Assembly (NCBI GenBank): GCA_014695175.1
Contig: JACJNV010000154.1
Coordinates: 1 to 37,705 of the forward strand
Direction of reading: 5' to 3'
DNA: 37,705 nucleotides
Source of the DNA: Microcoleus sp. FACHB-DQ6
GTDB lineage: Bacteria; Cyanobacteriota; Cyanobacteriia; Cyanobacteriales; Microcoleaceae
Below, piece after piece: positions 7,782-15,436 of this stretch (positions are counted from its first letter, which is position 1; each line of letters begins with the position of its first letter). The translations under genes were made by a program, and so were the position numbers. Below the pieces are notes generated by a model. The model was not told where the DNA came from, ran no database searches, and saw nothing but the letters and a program-made list of their open reading frames with translations.

Positions 7782-8518
7782 AAGCTCACATAGAAACTCT
7801 CGGCAATGCAGGCGAACTGAATGCACCTCCTGGATCGCGCCCTTGGGCGATCGCTGTAAGGCTGGAACTGCAATCAGCCTTACATGATGCTGCATTCAAT
7901 GCTCAACAATTGAAAGCATGGCGCGATCTGATGAAGCAATTCTCTGGCTATCATCAGCTTGTTGACGAGCGTGGACAGCCATTCAAGACTTATGAGGAAC
8001 TCTGCAAGGCTAAACCACCTTTTGGTTTGGGTTACGATCCGTCAGATATTGACAAAATCATTCAGGAATTAGCATCACCTAATGCAAAGACGTTTGAGCC
8101 TGAAGAAGATCGAGTTCAAGAGCAGGGAAGTCCGTCAAAATATTTGCCAAAATTTTCTAAGCTGGTTCAATCTTGTCCCGACCAGCCTATAAATGCAGTT
8201 AAGATTCAAGGAGTATTGCGGACTTGTTTAAGTAACGCACACATTTTGAGGCAATTGTGGCTAGACTTGGGATGGATTGAACGATTATCAGGTAATAAAC
8301 GTGGTGATTACCAAATCACGGATCGGGGCAGAAAACTGGTCACAGATTGGTTGGAAAAAGTGCCATCTAGTAGTCTAAATGGCAGCTTATTTATAAGCAT
8401 ACCTCGTCATAACCCGAAGAAAGCTGGAGAGGCGCTAATTAAAGCTTTGGACTCCGAGCAACTCAAAGAACTTTACAGTCTAATCGGAGAATCTCTTGCG
8501 GTTGAAAACAACCCATAA
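7748..8518 (+). CDS. Partner of the HNH-helicase; probable C-terminal winged-helix protein
   Basis: A 256-residue protein from ATG 7748; an in-frame GTG at 7742 is an alternative. A GAGGCGGG ribosome site at 7733-7740 serves either start. The gene overlaps the 3' end of the helicase by 34 nt, implying coupled translation. The N-terminal half (WAIAVRLELQSALHDAAFNA, then a WRDLMKQFSGYHQLVDE segment and YEELCKAKPPFGLGYD) is an alpha-helical domain of a type I associate with plasmid and phage-like cyanobacterial proteins, without a firm name. The C-terminal half, with LRQLWLDLGWIERLSGN then GDYQITDRGRKLVTDWL, resembles a winged helix-turn-helix. It likely recognises DNA or guides the helicase, but this is inference. 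A strong hairpin follows immediately. Confidence 0.65.
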   Translation: MATKQISNERLKAHIETLGNAGELNAPPGSRPWAIAVRLELQSALHDAAFNAQQLKAWRDLMKQFSGYHQLVDERGQPFKTYEELCKAKPPFGLGYDPSDIDKIIQELASPNAKTFEPEEDRVQEQGSPSKYLPKFSKLVQSCPDQPINAVKIQGVLRTCLSNAHILRQLWLDLGWIERLSGNKRGDYQITDRGRKLVTDWLEKVPSSSLNGSLFISIPRHNPKKAGEALIKALDSEQLKELYSLIGESLAVENNP

Positions 8519-8519
8519 T

Positions 8520-8552
8520 AAAAACCCGGTTTCTTCAAGAAACCGGGTTTTT
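8520..8552. terminator. Palindromic AAACCCGG-type terminator/dispersed repeat
   Basis: AAAAACCCGGTTTCTT (8520-8535) and its exact complement (8537-8552) form a 16-bp hairpin ending in a T-run, 2 nt after the stop of the helicase partner. The same sequence recurs near 22177-22212, with half copies near 8990, 10730 and 34917-34981. It is therefore a dispersed repeat doubling as a terminator. Confidence 0.8.
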
Positions 8553-8588
8553 AATGAATTCGATAGCCCTCAACCAAACCTACAATTA

Positions 8589-9170
8589 CTACCAGGTCGA
8601 AATGCCAGTCAAATCGCTATTTGCTAGTGGATTGCTGGGACTTGCAGCCGGAGGAATTAAGAGGCTGTTGTCATTTGCAGAGGTATTAGCAGTTGGAGAA
8701 ATCCCACTATTAACTGTCATGCCGTCCAAAGGAATAATTGGCTGAGTTTCAGCGCTGGTTAGAGAACCCAACAAGCTATTAGTGTCGTAGATGAGGATGT
8801 CATCATCAGTTTCACTAAAGGTCATCATGCTTGGGATTGCACCGCCATGTAGCAAGATATCGTCGGGGATAGTATTGGCAGAATTTACTGTCAAACTAGC
8901 TGGATTAGTCGCTGCTGTTGATGGTTGTAAGCTGAGATTTGCGGGCGCGGGAGTCGTGTTATTTGGCTGACTAACAGAAAAAATGGCAAAAAACCCGGTT
9001 TTTTTGGTTTGGATGCGTCCAGGACTATAGGATTTAAGGGCGATCGACCTTACAGCCTTAAGGATGTAGCCACGGGAGCGCTGATGACCGAATTTTACCG
9101 CCATTTGCGATCGCAGCCAATTAAAGCTGAAGCGCTCAGAGAAGCTCAACTGGCAATGATCCACAAACAA
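8589..9170 (-). other. Low-complexity open frame, probable gene debris
   Basis: A 193-codon minus-strand frame whose C-terminal ~130 residues are Ser/Thr/Pro/Asn-rich with a DDILIYD segment, of the sort found in exported cyanobacterial surface proteins. Its N-terminal part is antisense to the CHAT remnant and probably meaningless. No Shine-Dalgarno sequence is evident. It may be the tail of a decayed surface protein or no gene at all. Nothing else with coding character is seen in 8553-9008. Confidence 0.25.
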
Positions 9171-9305
9171 ATTTTAGTTAAAAACTGTCAATTGCGGGCA
9201 ACTCAAGGCGCGATCGACATTAATCAAGCCACAAAAGTAACAAATGCAGATTTCTCTCACCCGAAGTTTTGGGCCGGATTTACTATCATTGGCAGTCCTT
9301 GGTAA
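9009..9305 (+). pseudogene. C-terminal remnant of a CHAT-domain protein
   Basis: The last ~80 residues of this frame match the conserved tail of cyanobacterial CHAT (caspase-like) peptidase domains: TGALMTEFYRHLRS, then EALREAQLAM, a short linker with TQGAI, and the hallmark FSHPKFWAGFTIIGSPW. Full CHAT proteins are several hundred residues long with upstream TPRs and a His-Cys dyad. Both are absent here, and the sequence before about 9060 shows no CHAT homology. The remnant begins just after a half copy of the AAACCCGG repeat. This is a truncated, non-functional fragment. Confidence 0.7.
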
Positions 9306-9308
9306 TAG

Positions 9309-9425
9309 GCGATATCGGCAGGGAAACGGCACAGCGCCGTCTCGGGTGCGATATCTGTAGGGAAACAACACGGCGCCGTGTCGGGTGCGATATCTGTAAG
9401 GAAACGGCACGGCAACGTGTCCAGC
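9309..9425. repeat. Three tandem 39-bp palindromic repeats
   Basis: Units begin with GCGATATC at 9309, 9348 and 9387, an exact 39-bp period. Each contains a CACGGCGCCGTG-like palindrome and a GGGTGCGATATCTGTA joint. A related unit lies inside the M48 gene near 14473-14519. Confidence 0.85.
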
Positions 9426-9508
9426 GCGCAGAGTATCCCTGACTACTATCTTTTTATGTCATAAATTTGCTATGAATAGCAAAACTAAACACTAGCGGGG
9501 CAAAACCT

Positions 9509-10516
9509 GTGGCCAAGTTTGATAAAATATTCAATTCAGAAGACAAATCCGAAGCAAGCTTAACTTTAGAAGAATCCGTAGCAGCGGTAGCACTTGTCGC
9601 AGCGGAGGCAAATTCCCCTGATACGGATGCTGATATCTTAGAAAGCATACTTTGGGAATCAGAAATATTTGCTGAATACTCGGAAGATGATATGTCAGCA
9701 ATGTTTCAAAGACTCGCCGGTATTGTTGCCCAAGACGGTTTAGGAGCATTATTTAATACTGCTTGGGAATCCATGCCAGATGAGTTAGTGTTGGATACTT
9801 TTGCAATAACCGCAGCAATGTTTGTCGCAGATGGCGAAATATCTCAGAAGCACCAGGCTTTTCTTCAGGAATTCCAGCAAGCATTAGGTGTGGAAGACGA
9901 GGAAGCTGCAGAAATTATTGAGGATGTAACTGCTGCTTACTCGGAAGTAGAGGGCGAAGAGTCTGATTTCGATGCGGCATGGTACGTATCTCCTGAAGGC
10001 AATTTTAGCGTTCCCATTCCAGTTGACGAGGAACGAGGCGGTAAAATTGATGAGCAAGAAACCTGTGTCGCATTTTCTGACGACTTTGGCGTTTTGCTGA
10101 AAATTGATTATTTCCCTGTTGCTGGTGAAGTGGAAGAAACAATCGAGTCGGTTGGCGAGGAAGCTTATCTCAAGTCTTTTCTCGACAATTTTGTTTCTCA
10201 GGCAATTCTTGCTAATGTTGCCAACTCTAAGTTAGTCCACGCAGAATATTTAGAAGATGAAGAAGCTTATTTCGTGGTTTTAGATTTGCCTGCGGGTGCA
10301 ACTCTCAGCGTACAAGAAAACGATGGTCCTGCTGCTCGGCTGGATGCCTACCGGGGACTTATGGCTTTTATCGCTGACGATTTTTGCTACACGGTAAGCT
10401 GTCAGCGAATTTATCAGGAGGGGGACGAATTGGGTTCCCTTGAGTCAGAAGTTGAGGGAATTATGAACAATATTTTTGAGTTTATTGAGACTATTGAATT
10501 CTCGGCACTCGAATGA
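9509..10516 (+). CDS. Acidic protein with TerB-like N-terminal domain
   Basis: A 335-residue protein starting at GTG 9509. It is strikingly acidic: Glu and Asp dominate, with runs such as GVEDEEAAEIIEDV. Residues ~35-140 look like a TerB-type (tellurite-resistance-like) helical domain, shown by FAITAAMFVADGEISQKHQAF followed by QQALGVEDEEA, where the ADGEIS acidic turn is the family signature. The C-terminal ~190 residues form a separate domain beginning AAWYVSPEGNFSVPIP, with mixed beta-strands (GVLLKIDYFP; AYFVVLDLP), not recognised. Family members bind metal or act in stress and defence complexes, but no ter-operon partners are nearby, so its job is unknown. Plus strand, isolated, followed by a MITE and a strong hairpin. 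Confidence 0.7.
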   Translation: MAKFDKIFNSEDKSEASLTLEESVAAVALVAAEANSPDTDADILESILWESEIFAEYSEDDMSAMFQRLAGIVAQDGLGALFNTAWESMPDELVLDTFAITAAMFVADGEISQKHQAFLQEFQQALGVEDEEAAEIIEDVTAAYSEVEGEESDFDAAWYVSPEGNFSVPIPVDEERGGKIDEQETCVAFSDDFGVLLKIDYFPVAGEVEETIESVGEEAYLKSFLDNFVSQAILANVANSKLVHAEYLEDEEAYFVVLDLPAGATLSVQENDGPAARLDAYRGLMAFIADDFCYTVSCQRIYQEGDELGSLESEVEGIMNNIFEFIETIEFSALE

Positions 10517-10585
10517 ACAAAACTTATTTAGGGGGGGCTAAAAACTAGGTTTATTTAGACCTCAAAAGTCTTTTTGCAAGAGGTT

Positions 10586-10714
10586 TAATAAAAGGCGTTG
10601 CTGCTTCACGGTATGAATCAACTTTTCGCTTGATGTTACAAAGCTCACCCGACTTGGCTTATAGCAATTCCGAAATCTTCCATTCATACCTTTATTCAGC
10701 AACGCCTAATAAAA
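10586..10714. mobile_element. MITE with 8-bp target duplication
   Basis: Imperfect 25-bp terminal inverted repeats (10594-10618 and 10682-10706) share GGCGTTGCTG and GGTATGAAT blocks. The 113-bp element is flanked on both sides by the direct repeat TAATAAAA (10586-10593 and 10707-10714). It has no coding capacity. This is the signature of a non-autonomous element moved in trans by an insertion-sequence transposase. Confidence 0.8.
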
Positions 10715-10715
10715 T

Positions 10716-10760
10716 AGTGCGATCGAGAACCGGGTTTTTTGACCCATTCTCGATCGCACT
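10716..10760. terminator. Long bidirectional hairpin
   Basis: AGTGCGATCGAGAA (10716-10729) is perfectly complementary to 10747-10760 (14 bp), with an inner GGGT/ACCC hairpin around a T-run. It sits between the convergent TerB-like (+) and RRM (-) genes and could end both transcripts. Confidence 0.7.
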
Positions 10761-10819
10761 TCCAGAGACATTCACTCAACCAAAGTCGAGAGGCAGCAGC
10801 AATTAGCCGCCCTTTTCGA

Positions 10820-11386
10820 CTAATTAGTAGTCTGAGCTTCCACCAATCTTTGCTTGAGTTCTTCCAGAGCACTCGCCCAGCGCGGATCTGGCTGCACCGA
10901 GCCGGAATCAGCGCTCGACACCGTTGTTGCTGACTGATTGCGGCGAGACTTGTTGTTGTCACCCCGACGGCGATTGCTTTTGCTGGAACCGCCTCCACCT
11001 TGGGTAGGAGGAGCCGAGCGCTGCTGTTGCTGCGGCGCAGGCACAGGCATGGGCACAGACGCCGATGCCGACACCAACTGCGGTGACTGCGGCGACGACT
11101 GCTGCTGATCTTCTTCGCCCTTCTCAGATTTACCCTTAGAACGGGGCAGAGCCTTCTCTATTTTCAGGGGGTTTTCTTTGAACATCAAGCCGTTGTATTT
11201 CTCAATAACTTGGTCGGCTTGTTCGTCGGTTAGCACAGTCACAAAACCGAATCCTCTGCATTTACCAGTTTTGCGATCGGTAATTACCTTTGTGGTAACA
11301 GATTCGCCCTCCGGTGCAAAAACTTCTTGCAATTCTTGGCGATCGAGTTCCTTGGGTAGATTGCCAACATAAAGACGAATAGACAT
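10820..11386 (-). CDS. RNA-binding protein with one RRM domain
   Basis: A 188-residue cyanobacterial Rbp-type protein. The RRM occupies residues 1-~80: RNP2 is LYVGNL (residues 5-10) and RNP1 is KCRGFGFVTV (about 42-51), followed by ADQVIEKYNGLMFKENPLKI. The C-terminal ~105 residues are a low-complexity Gln/Ser/Pro and Gly/Ser/Arg/Asn-rich tail, longer than the short Gly tails of classic Rbp1, giving an unusually large member. Such proteins bind U-rich RNA and are often cold-induced. The start has a strong GGAGGA site about 6 nt upstream. A hairpin lies in the leader (11437-11465). It is convergent with the TerB-like gene. Which Rbp paralogue it represents cannot be told. Confidence 0.92.
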   Translation of the reverse strand: MSIRLYVGNLPKELDRQELQEVFAPEGESVTTKVITDRKTGKCRGFGFVTVLTDEQADQVIEKYNGLMFKENPLKIEKALPRSKGKSEKGEEDQQQSSPQSPQLVSASASVPMPVPAPQQQQRSAPPTQGGGGSSKSNRRRGDNNKSRRNQSATTVSSADSGSVQPDPRWASALEELKQRLVEAQTTN

Positions 11387-11436
11387 GAAAAATTCCTCCA
11401 GACTTGGATTTTAATTAATTTGCTCGAACCGAATTA

Positions 11437-11465
11437 CCTGAAGTCAACTGAATATTGACTTCAGG
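11437..11465 (-). promoter_or_regulatory. Leader hairpin upstream of the RRM gene
   Basis: CCTGAAGTCAA (11437-11447) and TTGACTTCAGG (11455-11465) form an 11-bp stem with a 7-nt loop, about 50 nt before the RRM start codon on the minus strand. It could act in the 5' untranslated region or be an operator. No further gene is seen in 11466-12011. Confidence 0.45.
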
Positions 11466-12011
11466 CAAACACCACATAACCCGAGAATTGGCGCATTCCT
11501 CCCACCAACCTTGACAGCTCCCTCCATCTTTTAGAACAAAAAGATGATTTACTCTGATAAGGCCGGAACTTAACCGCCGATGCAGAGAGCTTTTAAATCT
11601 CAGGTTGTTGTGTAAACTTTTAGTCATCACTCAAATGTTTAGGCTATTGGCTATTCTGTATTACTTGCTTCCGGTTTTGATTCAGAATGTTTATAGCCAG
11701 GGCCGTGTAGAAATTTATGTCCAAGGATGTGTCAATTGCAAGCGATCGGAATGCCAGTATTCAGTTTAATACAGTGATGGGTAAAATCGCTAACATTTTT
11801 TTAGCCAGTAATCTTACCTCGCTCCTAATGCTGAGAACTACTCACTTACCCGCTATCCCTTAAATCAGGCCCGGCAGAGTCCGAGCATTCTTTAAAGGTA
11901 TCACAGCCTTGGTAACAGAGCTAGTTATTTAGGAAGATTTCAGTCTGAATTTAATGGAAACCACATCTGAATCACTTTTGTGAATTCATCCCGCACACCA
12001 AAAATAGCGAT

Positions 12012-12038
12012 CGAAAAAAAACAGCCGACAAGCGGCTG
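12012..12038 (-). terminator. Intrinsic terminator of the small RNA
   Basis: CAGCCG / CGGCTG stem (12022-12027 with 12033-12038) and a 5-nt loop. Read on the minus strand it is followed by eight T. No protein gene on this strand ends nearby, which is why a small RNA is proposed. Confidence 0.75.
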
Positions 12039-12139
12039 GCTGTACTTGCTGTGTTGGGATGTTGACAATTTTTACGCAATGCCTTAACGGATGTTAGCCA
12101 ACTGAAGTTATCGCGCTGTTTGGTTCAATCCAATTCCTG
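12012..12139 (-). ncRNA. Probable small regulatory RNA (~130 nt), PsrR1-like candidate
   Basis: On the minus strand a good promoter (-35 TTGCTT at 12174-12169, 17-bp spacer, -10 TACATT at 12151-12146) is followed about 130 nt later by an intrinsic terminator. No open frame of note lies between. The deduced start is near 12139 and the end near 12012. An HLR1-type RpaB box overlaps the promoter. Size, a single terminator and RpaB control fit PsrR1, a ~131-nt photosynthesis-regulating RNA of Synechocystis, but I cannot align the sequences here, so the identity is inference. Seen: promoter, box, terminator. Inferred: that it is transcribed. Confidence 0.6.
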
Positions 12140-12174
12140 TAAACTAATGTAACAGAATGCTGGCAAAAAAGCAA
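12136..12174 (-). promoter_or_regulatory. Small-RNA promoter with HLR1 (RpaB) element
   Basis: Reading the minus strand: TTGCTT, 17 nt, TACATT. Overlapping the -10 is GTTACATT-AG-TTTACAGG (12153-12136), two RpaB half-sites with the canonical 2-nt spacer; the last two bases of the second half deviate. A box over the start site would be expected to repress transcription under low light. Confidence 0.6.
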
Positions 12175-12267
12175 CTTTTCTTTACGAAGGAAGAAGGAAC
12201 AAGACCGTAGGCTTTCGGGACAACTTAACGTCAAACCCTGTCACAGACTGCTGTTTGACTATTAACC

Positions 12268-12354
12268 CTAGATCCCCCCTAGCCCCCCTTAAGAAGGGGG
12301 GGACAAGAGTCTTCTCAAAGTCCCCCTTCTTAAGGGGGATTTAGGGGGATCTAG
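12268..12354. repeat. Large imperfect inverted repeat, C/G-rich
   Basis: Arms 12268-12304 (CTAGATCCCCCCTAGCC, then CCCCTTAAGAAGGGG) and 12319-12354 are near-complementary and themselves palindromic. This is a dispersed repeat element common in cyanobacterial spacers, with no coding capacity. Confidence 0.8.
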
Positions 12355-12416
12355 ACTCGGCTACAACCCTGATTTTGACATGGTTTCAGGCTTAAGTTGA
12401 CACTAATGGAGTGTAG

Positions 12417-12480
12417 GGTGCGCCACCAGCACCGAGAACATCGGGTAGGCTGCGCCACCAGCAGCGAGAACATCGCCCAT
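12417..12480. repeat. Two tandem 32-bp repeats
   Basis: TGCGCCACCAGCA followed by CGAGAACATCG occurs at 12419 and again at 12451, a 32-bp period, in the spacer downstream of the M48-like gene. Confidence 0.7.
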
Positions 12481-12552
12481 CCGCTGCTTAACTCAAAACC
12501 GATCGAGGATTCGCGTTGTTGGCGACTCACGCCACAATCTGATAAATATTCC

Positions 12553-15057
12553 TCACCTTGGGCCCTGGATAATGATGTATGCGCCCCAAATAGCAGCAGC
12601 AAAAGCCAAAACCGCAGACCAAATCGGATGTCCGCTGTCACTGACTCTCCCTCCTTGACTGCGGAGACTTTCAAGGTCGATCGCCACAGTAGCACCCCGG
12701 CGCAGCCAACCAGTCGCCACAACAGATGTTCCGATCAAATCGCTAGGGCGAGTAGTCTCTTTGAACAAAAATGGCCACAAAGAGCCAATGTAGCCAAACC
12801 TCGAAACATAGTGCAACCTCACCAAACCCGTCGCCGTTTGCAAAATCAAATCTTGTCCCAGCCAATTACTCATACCCGATCGACCCAAAAGTTGCCCTTC
12901 CAGCCGCACTGGTTCAGCATCCAGCGGCAAACTATCGGGATTTGACAAAATTTCCGGCAAACTCGGCGAAGCGGTTTCTCGCGGTATAATATCCGGGAAG
13001 AAATAATTGATCCGCATCAAAGTACCGATGCTAAATCCGATCGGCAAACAGCCCCAAATAATTGATCGATCGCCCCAAAGCCAATCCAACTGCCAGATAC
13101 TCGTCCTCGAAAAAATCCCCCCAATCAGCCAAAGCACCCCGACTATCGCCAAACTCATCGGAATTCCAAAAAACGGCGCACCTTGTAAAAATAGTTTTGA
13201 GTCTTTAAATTCGAGTATTGACTTAAACAGAGACAATTTTCCTTTCCTGGGTTGTTCTTGCACTCCCGCGTTTGCCAAATCTAACTCTGTCTCCAGTTGC
13301 CAGAATTGAGCATAAAGAGCCAACAGCTTCAAACGCTCTCCCAGCAAAGGATGGGCGCGGTTAACCGTCAACCAATTGCGCTCCTGATTGCTGACATCCC
13401 ACAGCAAAATCTGTTCCAGCGGCGCGTGTAATGCAGCAGATCCAAGGGTTACAGCTTGTCCAACGCCTACAGGTAACAATAGATCGAAACTTTCCAGGAA
13501 AAAGCTAGTTTGTTTTTGCTGCTCGATATTAGCAGCAATGCCGATCGCAATTTTAGCCAGTGCCCGCGTCAAACCGTTAGGATTACCCGTAATTTCAGCA
13601 GCAGTGCGATCGCTAAAATACACTCTGCGGCGCGACACCCACAACATCGGCCAGCGCAACAACTTATAAATCCCGTAACTAATAGCAGAAATCGCAGCGG
13701 CCACAAATTTGACAGCAGAACGCAAAAACTCGATCGTCATTAAATCACACAACCGCTCTTGCCAGTGCGCCACCTGCCAATAAATCAAGTAAGGAATCTG
13801 AATCACCAGCAGCGCCAGGGACATCGGCGCAAAATCCCAGTGAGATATATGGCCCAACTCCCGCGCGAAAATAGTGGCAATTTCATCATCCGTCAATTGT
13901 TCCAACAGCCCGCGACTCACAGCAATCCGAGCAAAACGGGGCAAACAGCCGTAACTGAAAGCTACAGGAACATTCAGCGGCAAGAGTTTCAGCACCGGCA
14001 CCGGCATATTTTGCTTGGTACAAAAACTTCGCATTACCCGACTAGCTTCCTTGCTGTGCTTGGATAAAACTGACCCGCGCAGGGTTTCGATGCCGCAAAA
14101 CAGTTTCAGCAGCGCGTCTATCAGCCAGGGAGACGAGGCCAAAAGCAATCCAAAAACCATCTGAACAAAGGGAGTTGGATCGCGGTAAAAAAGCTGAATC
14201 GGCGCGAAAATAGGCAGTCTACTGAATATGTAAAGCTGAACCAACAGAGAATTAGTGTTTGTCAGCAGGAATTGCAGCACAAACCGGGCTAGGAAAAATA
14301 GGGCGATCGCACTTGCAACGGCTTGCAGCCGAAACTCCAGCAACTTCAGCGGTTTGAGGGGGCGCGGGCTTTTGGCGCGCCCTGCTTCGCGCCAAGTGAG
14401 TTGGTAAGTATCTGGGCTGGCGACTCCGGGGATATCTGTTGGGGAACCGGAACTATTTTCGCCGCTAATTTCTGTATCGGGTGCGGTTTCTGTAGGGGCG
14501 GTGCCCCCGTGCCCGCCCTCTGATGTCGGGCGAATCGGCGGTGTGGGGGGTGGAGGTGGCGGGGAAATATGTTGCGATTTGGCGTTCCCAGGCTCTACAG
14601 CCGGCTCTAAAGGTAAAAATCCTGTTTTTTTATCTGCGGTCGGTCGATCGCCCCCAAGCGATTTTTTCGGCGATTTAGTTCCGGCATCAAAGGCGACAAA
14701 GCCTGTTTCGGGGGGAGTTTCTGGGGATTTTGGTTTATTTTCCGGTGGTTTTGGGGGGCGAGGGGGGGTTAATTCTTTTAAAGCGCGATCGGCCCAAGTT
14801 TTGACTTGAGAGTTGGGACTTTTGGCGAGGGAAGAGCACAGGGCGATCGCCTTTTTCAGATTACCGGTTGCTTTGTACGCAGCCACTAACCCCATCTGCG
14901 CGCGGATTCCCGACGGCTGATTAGCTGCGGTTTGGGTAACTGATTCTAAAAGGGCGATCGCGGTGGGGTAATCCTGCTGTTTCAAAGCTGCTAGCCCAGC
15001 CTCTAGAGACTGTTTTGCAGATGAATCCGCCGGATTTGGATTAGTGGGAGGTGCCAT
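12553..15057 (-). CDS. M48-like membrane metallopeptidase homologue with altered HExxH
   Basis: From ATG 15057 the product is 834 residues; an in-frame GTG at 15123 would add 22. Residues 1-~100 are TPR-like (LEAGLAALKQQDYPTAIALL). Then comes a long Pro-rich disordered linker. A transmembrane region follows (AVASAIALFFLARFVLQFLL; MVFGLLLASSPWLIDALL). Next is the M48/HtpX-like core: VPVAFSYGCLPRFARIAVSRG, then DDEIATIFARELGHISHWD, and later FSDRTAAEITGNPNGLTRAL. The zinc motif should be HELGH but reads RELGH: the codon is CGG (13863-13861), two base changes from His. The rest has further membrane segments and a C-terminal soluble domain with LEGQLLGRSGMSNWLGQDL. Either the protein is catalytically dead or it uses another ligand. 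Confidence 0.8.
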   Translation of the reverse strand: MAPPTNPNPADSSAKQSLEAGLAALKQQDYPTAIALLESVTQTAANQPSGIRAQMGLVAAYKATGNLKKAIALCSSLAKSPNSQVKTWADRALKELTPPRPPKPPENKPKSPETPPETGFVAFDAGTKSPKKSLGGDRPTADKKTGFLPLEPAVEPGNAKSQHISPPPPPPTPPIRPTSEGGHGGTAPTETAPDTEISGENSSGSPTDIPGVASPDTYQLTWREAGRAKSPRPLKPLKLLEFRLQAVASAIALFFLARFVLQFLLTNTNSLLVQLYIFSRLPIFAPIQLFYRDPTPFVQMVFGLLLASSPWLIDALLKLFCGIETLRGSVLSKHSKEASRVMRSFCTKQNMPVPVLKLLPLNVPVAFSYGCLPRFARIAVSRGLLEQLTDDEIATIFARELGHISHWDFAPMSLALLVIQIPYLIYWQVAHWQERLCDLMTIEFLRSAVKFVAAAISAISYGIYKLLRWPMLWVSRRRVYFSDRTAAEITGNPNGLTRALAKIAIGIAANIEQQKQTSFFLESFDLLLPVGVGQAVTLGSAALHAPLEQILLWDVSNQERNWLTVNRAHPLLGERLKLLALYAQFWQLETELDLANAGVQEQPRKGKLSLFKSILEFKDSKLFLQGAPFFGIPMSLAIVGVLWLIGGIFSRTSIWQLDWLWGDRSIIWGCLPIGFSIGTLMRINYFFPDIIPRETASPSLPEILSNPDSLPLDAEPVRLEGQLLGRSGMSNWLGQDLILQTATGLVRLHYVSRFGYIGSLWPFLFKETTRPSDLIGTSVVATGWLRRGATVAIDLESLRSQGGRVSDSGHPIWSAVLAFAAAIWGAYIIIQGPR
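14473..14519. repeat. Dispersed palindromic repeat inside the M48-like coding region
   Basis: ATCGGGTGCGGTTTCTGTAG followed by GGGCGGTGCCCCCGTGCCCGCCC resembles the 39-bp spacer repeats at 9309-9425. Here it is translated in frame as part of the disordered linker (GGHGGTAPTETAPDTE). Confidence 0.65.
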
Positions 15058-15226
15058 GACTGTGCTTTCGCTAGCGTCCTTTCTAAGATAGCTTGGCTGG
15101 TCGATCGATAGCTGTTCTAACACAGCTCTATTTCTCTGTCACCAGTTGTTGCAATCTTTCCCGCAAGATACTTAAATAATTTCACTAAAATTATTTGTTT
15201 CTGAGATATTGCACCATCGCCACGAT

Positions 15227-15287
15227 CCGGCAGGGGTTTAAACCCCTGCCTCAAAGCTAAAGTCCTCTAAAAGAGGACTGAAGAATT
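15227..15287 (+). repeat. Palindromic repeat, copy 1 (left of STAND-TPR gene)
   Basis: About 61 bp with two hairpins: GGCAGGGGTTTAAACCCCTGCC and AGTCCTCTAAAAGAGGACT. An inverted near-identical copy lies at 18484-18543. A third hairpin (AGTCCGCGAAGGCGGACT, near 15321) and the duplicated TTTCAATCGCC (about 15360-15383) fill the rest of the 15124-15436 spacer. Confidence 0.85.
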
Positions 15288-15436
15288 ACGCCAATTTGTG
15301 GTTAAATACTTCCTTGCTCTTTTAGTCCGCGAAGGCGGACTTTGTTTGTATAGACGCGATTTCAATCGCCAGGTTTCAATCGCCGATTCAATCTAATTTT
15401 TGCTTATAATTAAATTAACACATCACCCCTACATTT

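Noticed and set aside
8554-8745. 63-codon plus-strand frame after the helicase partner
   Set aside because: No ribosome site, starts on the terminator, and lies antisense to another doubtful frame.
9309-9425. CRISPR array
   Set aside because: The 39-bp units are contiguous, with no unique spacers.
11415-11630. 71-codon minus-strand frame upstream of the RRM gene
   Set aside because: No ribosome site, no recognisable motif, and its 3' end runs through the leader hairpin.
12397-12945. 182-codon plus-strand frame
   Set aside because: Antisense to the M48-like gene and built on tandem repeats; composition is that of a shadow frame.
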